Shown one piece after another: positions 60,765 through 64,000 of a stretch of 64,000 nt of DNA (within the stretch, counting starts at the first letter, position 1; each line of letters begins with the position of its first letter). Source of the stretch: Streptomyces sp. CB02261 (GTDB taxonomy: Bacteria > Actinomycetota > Actinomycetes > Streptomycetales > Streptomycetaceae); NCBI RefSeq assembly GCF_001905665.1, contig NZ_LIVX01000012.1, forward strand, positions 1 to 64,000, written 5' to 3'. Under the pieces are notes generated by a model. It was given only the letters and a program-made list of their open reading frames with translations, was not told the DNA's origin and made no database searches. The position numbers and the translations under genes are program-made.

Positions 60765-60967
60765 GTGAACGCGGCCGACACTGAGCCGAACGAGCAGCAC
60801 ACCGCGCGGAGGTGGTCGAGGCCGCCAGGATCCTCACCGCCGCCAAGCGGACATCGCCTGCGTTCAAGCAGGCCACGCTCGACTTCGCCGCCTCAAGGAA
60901 AGCCGCCGAGACCCACGCGGCGCACGCCGAGAGGACCGCCGCCGGTGCCAAAGACGCCCCGAGATGA
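60765..60967 (+). pseudogene. Small frameshifted gene remnant
   Basis: GTG 60765 opens NAADTEPNEQHT. After about 60805 the coding signal is in another frame, EVVEAARILTAAKRTSPAFK, then QATLDFAASRKAAETHAAHA to a TGA at 60967. A single base change would join them into an Ala-rich helical protein of about 68 aa. Function unknown. Confidence 0.4.
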
Positions 60968-60989
60968 GACACTGCGCGCGAGGAGCTCG

Positions 60990-61292
60990 TCAGTCATCGA
61001 TACAGGCGATAATGCCCAACGGAAGCTGGAATGGGCCCTGCGCAGCCGGCTGGCCGACGCTATCCGCGACCGGGCACTGCTCCCGATGTGGTTCGTTACC
61101 GCCCTCGGCCCCGTGGCCCCCGCGCACAAGACACAGGAATGGATGGACCTCGCCACCCAGGTCATGGCCTATCGCATCACCTACGACGTCACCGACCAGG
61201 TCCTCGCGCTCGGCCCCCAGCCCGCGGCCCAAGGTCTGCGGCGCGATCAGTGGCACCGGAAGCTCTCTGCGGCCCTCAGTGGCTGGCATTAG
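60990..61292 (+). pseudogene. Possible relaxase/helicase C-terminal remnant
   Basis: The open stretch NAQRKLEWALRSRLADAIRD, LPMWFVTALGPVAPAHKTQE, WMDLATQVMAYRITYDVTDQ, then LGPQPAAQGLRRDQW resembles the C-terminal end of MobF-type relaxase-helicases, with the pattern LPxWxxxLGPxP...W...A..VxAYR..Y.V. No upstream motor domain exists here, so it is a fragment. It could also end another large DNA-processing protein. Confidence 0.4.
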
Positions 61293-61304
61293 AGGACAGG
61301 ACGG

Positions 61305-61514
61305 ATGCCAAGAGGTTGGGCCTGCAGGCAGTGGGACGGTCGGGGCCTACGCTGTCCGACGAGGGGTGGGATCGGCGGCGCCGTGTTCAAGGCCTGGGTC
61401 GACGCGGCCGGCGGTGACGTCATGGCCGCCGTGCAGAAGTGGCTGGTCGACAACGACCGGATCGAGCCCGGTACGCCGATCGTCGGCCTGACGATCCGTG
61501 CTTGGAAGCCCTAG
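61305..61514 (+). pseudogene. Short coding fragment
   Basis: The tail AVFKAWVDAAGGDVMAAVQK, then WLVDNDRIEPGTPIVGLTIR looks coding, but the start of this 69-codon frame (MPRGWACRQWDGRG) does not. It is probably a gene end with a lost or frameshifted start. Function unknown. Confidence 0.35.
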
Positions 61515-61527
61515 TTAGGGTGGTCGC

Positions 61528-61914
61528 ATGGCGGAGTGGCGAGACGGGGGCGGGCGGCTGCGCAGCGGGCTGGTGGAGGTCGAGTTGGAGGTGGCCTCCT
61601 CCTACCGGGCCCGGATGCGGGGGCTGCTCGGGCGGGACGGAGTCGACGGGGCGCTGCTGCTCACTCCGGCCGGCAGCATGCACACCTTCCGTATGCGGTT
61701 CGCGATCGACGTGGCCTACCTTGACCGCCGTCTCCGCGTCATCGCGATGACTACCATGCACCCCAACCGGCTTGGTCTGCCCCGGTTCTCTTCCCGCCAC
61801 GTCCTGGAGGCCGAGGCCGGCGCCATGGGCGGCTGGGGTCTGCGTGTCGGAAGCGTGGTGGAGCTGTGGCAGGGCCCCGGCAGGCCGGTCCAGACATCTC
61901 GTAGCCAGGTGTGA
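61528..61914 (+). CDS. DUF192-family protein, 128 aa
   Basis: The sequence YRARMRGLLGRDGVDGALLL, then HTFRMRFAIDVAYLDRRLRV, MHPNRLGLPRFSSRHVLEAE is the full DUF192 fold, found mostly as small single-domain proteins of unknown function and often near type II secretion/pilus genes in Streptomyces. ATG 61528 has GGGTGG upstream. Neighbours here are all remnants, so context gives no clue. Confidence 0.82.
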   Translation: MAEWRDGGGRLRSGLVEVELEVASSYRARMRGLLGRDGVDGALLLTPAGSMHTFRMRFAIDVAYLDRRLRVIAMTTMHPNRLGLPRFSSRHVLEAEAGAMGGWGLRVGSVVELWQGPGRPVQTSRSQV

Positions 61915-61976
61915 GCTTGCCGTTTAACGTCCGGCGGTCAGTACCGGTTGCCTGGGAGTCCGTGCAACTGTCACTC

Positions 61977-62309
61977 TCACTCGGCAGCGAGCGCCAGGTC
62001 ATGGATCATGAAGTGGAGTTGCACGTTGTCCATCGACTCCGCCCACAGTCCCTCGGCGTCGAGCACGGAGGCCGCGACCATCCGAGCCTCAGCGACGAGT
62101 TCGGGGTCGTTCTTGAAGCCTGGCCAAGGAAGGACGGGGTAGCCGTTCTCCTCGCCGAACTGCCGCACCCTCTCCATGTCGCCCAGGGCGGCGTGCGGGA
62201 GTGACTCGTTCGCCCAGGACCACAGATAGGTCTGCTGGGCAACGCTGACGCTGCCAATCACTGTGAGCCGGCCGGTGAGGAAAACCTTGCCGTCGCGCGA
62301 CCGCGCCAC
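61977..62309 (-). CDS. DUF6882-family protein, N-terminally truncated, 110 aa
   Basis: The core VSVAQQTYLWSWANESLPHA, ALGDMERVRQFGEENGYPVL, then VAASVLDAEGLWAESMDNVQ is typical of DUF6882 proteins, which are usually longer at the N-terminus. The GTG at 62309 and the first 15 codons lie at a junction with a plus-strand fragment, so the original start has been lost. Function unknown. Confidence 0.6.
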   Translation of the reverse strand: MARSRDGKVFLTGRLTVIGSVSVAQQTYLWSWANESLPHAALGDMERVRQFGEENGYPVLPWPGFKNDPELVAEARMVAASVLDAEGLWAESMDNVQLHFMIHDLALAAE

Positions 62310-62319
62310 GGCAGGTTTC

Positions 62320-62431
62320 GGCGTCCCCTACGAGGCCTGCACGGGATCGACGAGCGCGCGTCCCTGACCGAGCTCCCGGACGTCTACGCCATCCACCAGC
62401 AGGCCGTGGCCGCACTGCTGACCGCACGCTG
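62320..62431 (+). pseudogene. C-terminal gene scrap
   Basis: The frame GLHGIDERASLTELPDVYAI, then HQQAVAALLTAR to TGA has coding bias but no start. It is a remnant cut off by the DUF6882 junction. Confidence 0.35.
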
Positions 62432-62451
62432 ACCGCTCCCTGCTTTTCGCC

Positions 62452-63351
62452 CAGTGAACCTCTTTCATCCTCCGTATCCGCAGATCCGGAGGGTGTGGAC
62501 GGCGGCGACGATGCGTCCGATGCGGTTGGTCGAGCATCGGGCTCGACGAAGGAGGCGCCAGGTTTTCAGTTGTGCGAAGACGCGTTCGCCAGGGGCGCGT
62601 AGTCGGGCGTGGTCCCTGTTGTACTGCTGGTAGTGCTCGGGCAGTTCGTTGTGGTGGTAGTAGGGGGTACGGACGGTGGCGCCGGCGCCCTGGTTGGCGC
62701 GGTCGGCCAGGACGAGGATCTGTCGCGTGTGGCAGTTCTCGATCACGCCGTGAGCATGGGCAGCGGTCAGATCGTGAGTGCGTCCGGGCAGGGCCCGCGA
62801 GAACCACAAGGGTGTGCCGTCGGGTGCGGCGACGACCTGCACGTTCATGCTGTGCTTCTTGTGCTTCTGGGAGTAGTACGGTTCGTCCGCCACGACCCGT
62901 TCGGTGGGGATCAGAGTGCCGTCTCGGATCACGAAACCGTCCTCGCCTCGGCCGGTCAGGGCCTTGCGCAGGCGGGGCGCCCAGGCGGCGAGGCCGTCGA
63001 CCGCCTCGTCCACGTACCGCCAGGCCGTCGCTTCGGAGACGCCGAACCCGGCGCTGAGCTGGGCGAGCGTCTCGTTCTTGCGCAGGTGGGCAAGGGCGGG
63101 TTGTGCCTGACGGAAGCAGCTCAACTTGCGCCAGCGAGTGCGGCGTTCACACCTTCGGGCCTCGATGAGCCATGAGACATGCTCGACCAGCTCGTGCCGG
63201 ACATCGAGCGTGGAAGGATACGGAAGGAACGAAGCCCCCGGCCGTCGGCGTGTTGAGTGAGGTCACCACACCAACGACGAAGGGCTTCGCCACGTCACCG
63301 CCCCTGACCAGCCTGGTTCACCCGACAGCCCACGATGAAAGAGGCTCACTG
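62452..63351 (-). mobile_element. IS5-like insertion sequence, about 900 bp
   Basis: CAGTGAACCTCTTTCATC (62452-62469) and GATGAAAGAGGCTCACTG (63334-63351) are inverted repeats of 18 bp with one mismatch. They bracket a single DDE transposase gene. Size and gene content suit the IS5 superfamily. I could not settle the target duplication. Confidence 0.78.
62465..63124 (-). CDS. IS5-superfamily DDE transposase, 219 aa or longer
   Basis: The DDE_Tnp_4-type core is clear: HLRKNETLAQLSAGFGVSEA (helix-turn-helix), FVIRDGTLIPTERV (first D), PYYSQKHKKHSMNVQVVAAP, LPGRTHDLTAAHAHGVIENC (second D region) and the late RLRAPGERVFAQLKTWRLLR (E). In-frame coding continues upstream to about 63220 (YPSTLDVRHELVEHVSWLIE) but without a normal start codon. 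Translation may begin at TTG 63124, or the true start may be mutated. The frame ends inside the right inverted repeat. Confidence 0.8.
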   Translation of the reverse strand: MSCFRQAQPALAHLRKNETLAQLSAGFGVSEATAWRYVDEAVDGLAAWAPRLRKALTGRGEDGFVIRDGTLIPTERVVADEPYYSQKHKKHSMNVQVVAAPDGTPLWFSRALPGRTHDLTAAHAHGVIENCHTRQILVLADRANQGAGATVRTPYYHHNELPEHYQQYNRDHARLRAPGERVFAQLKTWRLLRRARCSTNRIGRIVAAVHTLRICGYGG

Positions 63352-63373
63352 CGGCTGTTTCATTTTGTTGAAA

Positions 63374-63982
63374 TCATCCGGGCGGGAGGCTGGCGGCTCG
63401 TTCGACAGCCGCCTTTTCGGCTTTAACTACTGCCTGCTTGACGAACTCGGTATTTTCATCCGGGATGACGGAGCTGACCGAACCCTGAGCTGCCGCAGCT
63501 CTCGCAGCCTTCTGAGCCTTCTTTATAGCCTTTCGTTCCGCGGCGATCTGCTCGCTGAAGAACTTCCGGTATGCGAGGGATTCCTCTCTCCTGCCCGGCT
63601 CCAGAGCTGCCCGTCGCGCCGGAGAGGACCCGTCGGTTCGCAGGCAGACCCATTGGCTTGCGCTGGTGAGTTCTATTTTTCCGAGCCGCCATGCTCGCTC
63701 CCGGTGAGCCTTCCAGTGACCGTTAAGTACTTCGAAGCCCTCATCTTCCAGCTTCTTGCGAGTCTCTCCGCGAAATCTGCGTGCATCATCCACCTGCTGT
63801 CCGATGGATTCGATTGCGTGCCGGTAGATGATCATTCCTTCGCAGCGCTTGAAGAGCTCGTAGGCCCGCTCGTTGCCTCCCCGTGGCGCAATGATGGCAT
63901 CACGATCCTGCTTGCGGAGACTCATGAGGAAATTATCCGGAAGCGGCGACTTCGGCGGGACGAGCCAGCGGATTTCGCTCAT
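63374..63982 (-). CDS. Hypothetical protein, 202 aa
   Basis: I do not recognise the family. The N-terminal half (MSEIRWLVPPKSPLPDNFLM, RDAIIAPRGGNERAYELFKR, then RKKLEDEGFEVLNGHWKAHR) is mixed alpha/beta. The second half is a highly charged helical region (FFSEQIAAERKAIKKAQKAA). Codon use is less GC-biased than that of its neighbours, suggesting more recent transfer. The start ATG 63982 lies 18 bp from the window edge, so upstream signals are not visible. Confidence 0.6.
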   Translation of the reverse strand: MSEIRWLVPPKSPLPDNFLMSLRKQDRDAIIAPRGGNERAYELFKRCEGMIIYRHAIESIGQQVDDARRFRGETRKKLEDEGFEVLNGHWKAHRERAWRLGKIELTSASQWVCLRTDGSSPARRAALEPGRREESLAYRKFFSEQIAAERKAIKKAQKAARAAAAQGSVSSVIPDENTEFVKQAVVKAEKAAVERAASLPPG

Positions 63983-64000
63983 ACCGCCAGGGCTCTGAAT

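Noticed and set aside
1..64000. tRNA or rRNA genes and matching attachment sites
   Set aside because: No cloverleaf-like or rRNA-like sequence was recognised by eye; a covariance-model search would be needed to exclude a tRNA.

Overview
The window is very GC-rich, uses GTG/TTG starts freely, and carries families typical of Streptomyces plasmids and integrative elements: an FtsK-like transfer ATPase, an SpdB-like spread protein, DUF6197, DUF6207 and DUF6882 proteins, and zinc-finger/winged-helix plasmid regulators. I read it as an accessory region of a Streptomyces or close relative, either a large, possibly linear, conjugative plasmid or a plasmid-like island in a chromosome arm. No rRNA, tRNA or core housekeeping gene was seen.

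Layout. (1) 0-13 kb is a decayed zone: an unknown protein, a repeat-rich 1.2-kb gap, a pentapeptide-repeat membrane protein, an integrase tail, a possible HEPN protein, a replication-like winged-helix protein behind a 50-bp palindrome, a NUDIX hydrolase, and several frameshifted genes. One of these is a broken second copy of the gene at 2744, and another is a broken relative of the gene at 34093. (2) 13.2-16.4 kb holds a divergent pair of defence-like genes: a DUF3883 nuclease-like protein and a DUF2075 helicase with a nuclease-like N-terminus. (3) 16.7-20.3 kb holds a toxin-antitoxin pair, a VOC protein, a leucine-rich-repeat protein and remnants of IS110 and IS21 elements. (4) 20.4-31.6 kb is a conjugation module on the minus strand: transfer ATPase, proline/alanine/lysine-rich protein, membrane proteins, SpdB-like protein and a chain of small, often overlapping genes. 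It starts at a nested palindromic operator near 31.75 kb that it shares with a divergent ABM-protein/XRE-regulator operon. (5) 33.5-40.3 kb is a plasmid maintenance and unknown-gene block. It includes a 545-aa putative replication/regulatory protein with palindromes inside its coding region.

(6) At 40839-44541 a 3.7-kb IS21-family element with matching ends and a 7-bp target duplication has split a membrane-protein gene. The gene reads in frame again when the element and one duplication copy are removed. The element carries istA and istB plus an unusual lipoprotein passenger gene. (7) 44.95-60.6 kb is a complete type I-E CRISPR-Cas locus: cas3-casA-casB-casC-casD-casE-cas1-cas2 on the minus strand with nearly every junction overlapping. 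Three arrays (about 28, 30 and 28 repeats) go with it. Arrays 2 and 3 point away from the cas block with leaders next to cas2 and cas3. Array 1 lies further out, separated from array 2 by a ribbon-helix-helix/Fic-like toxin-antitoxin pair. All three leaders share a 20-bp motif 44-45 nt before the first repeat. (8) 60.7-64 kb is again decayed: a possible relaxase tail, DUF192 and DUF6882 proteins, a 900-bp IS5-like element and an unknown gene.

Together the window shows a mobile element that carries its own transfer functions, addiction modules and an adaptive immune system, heavily reworked by insertion sequences.
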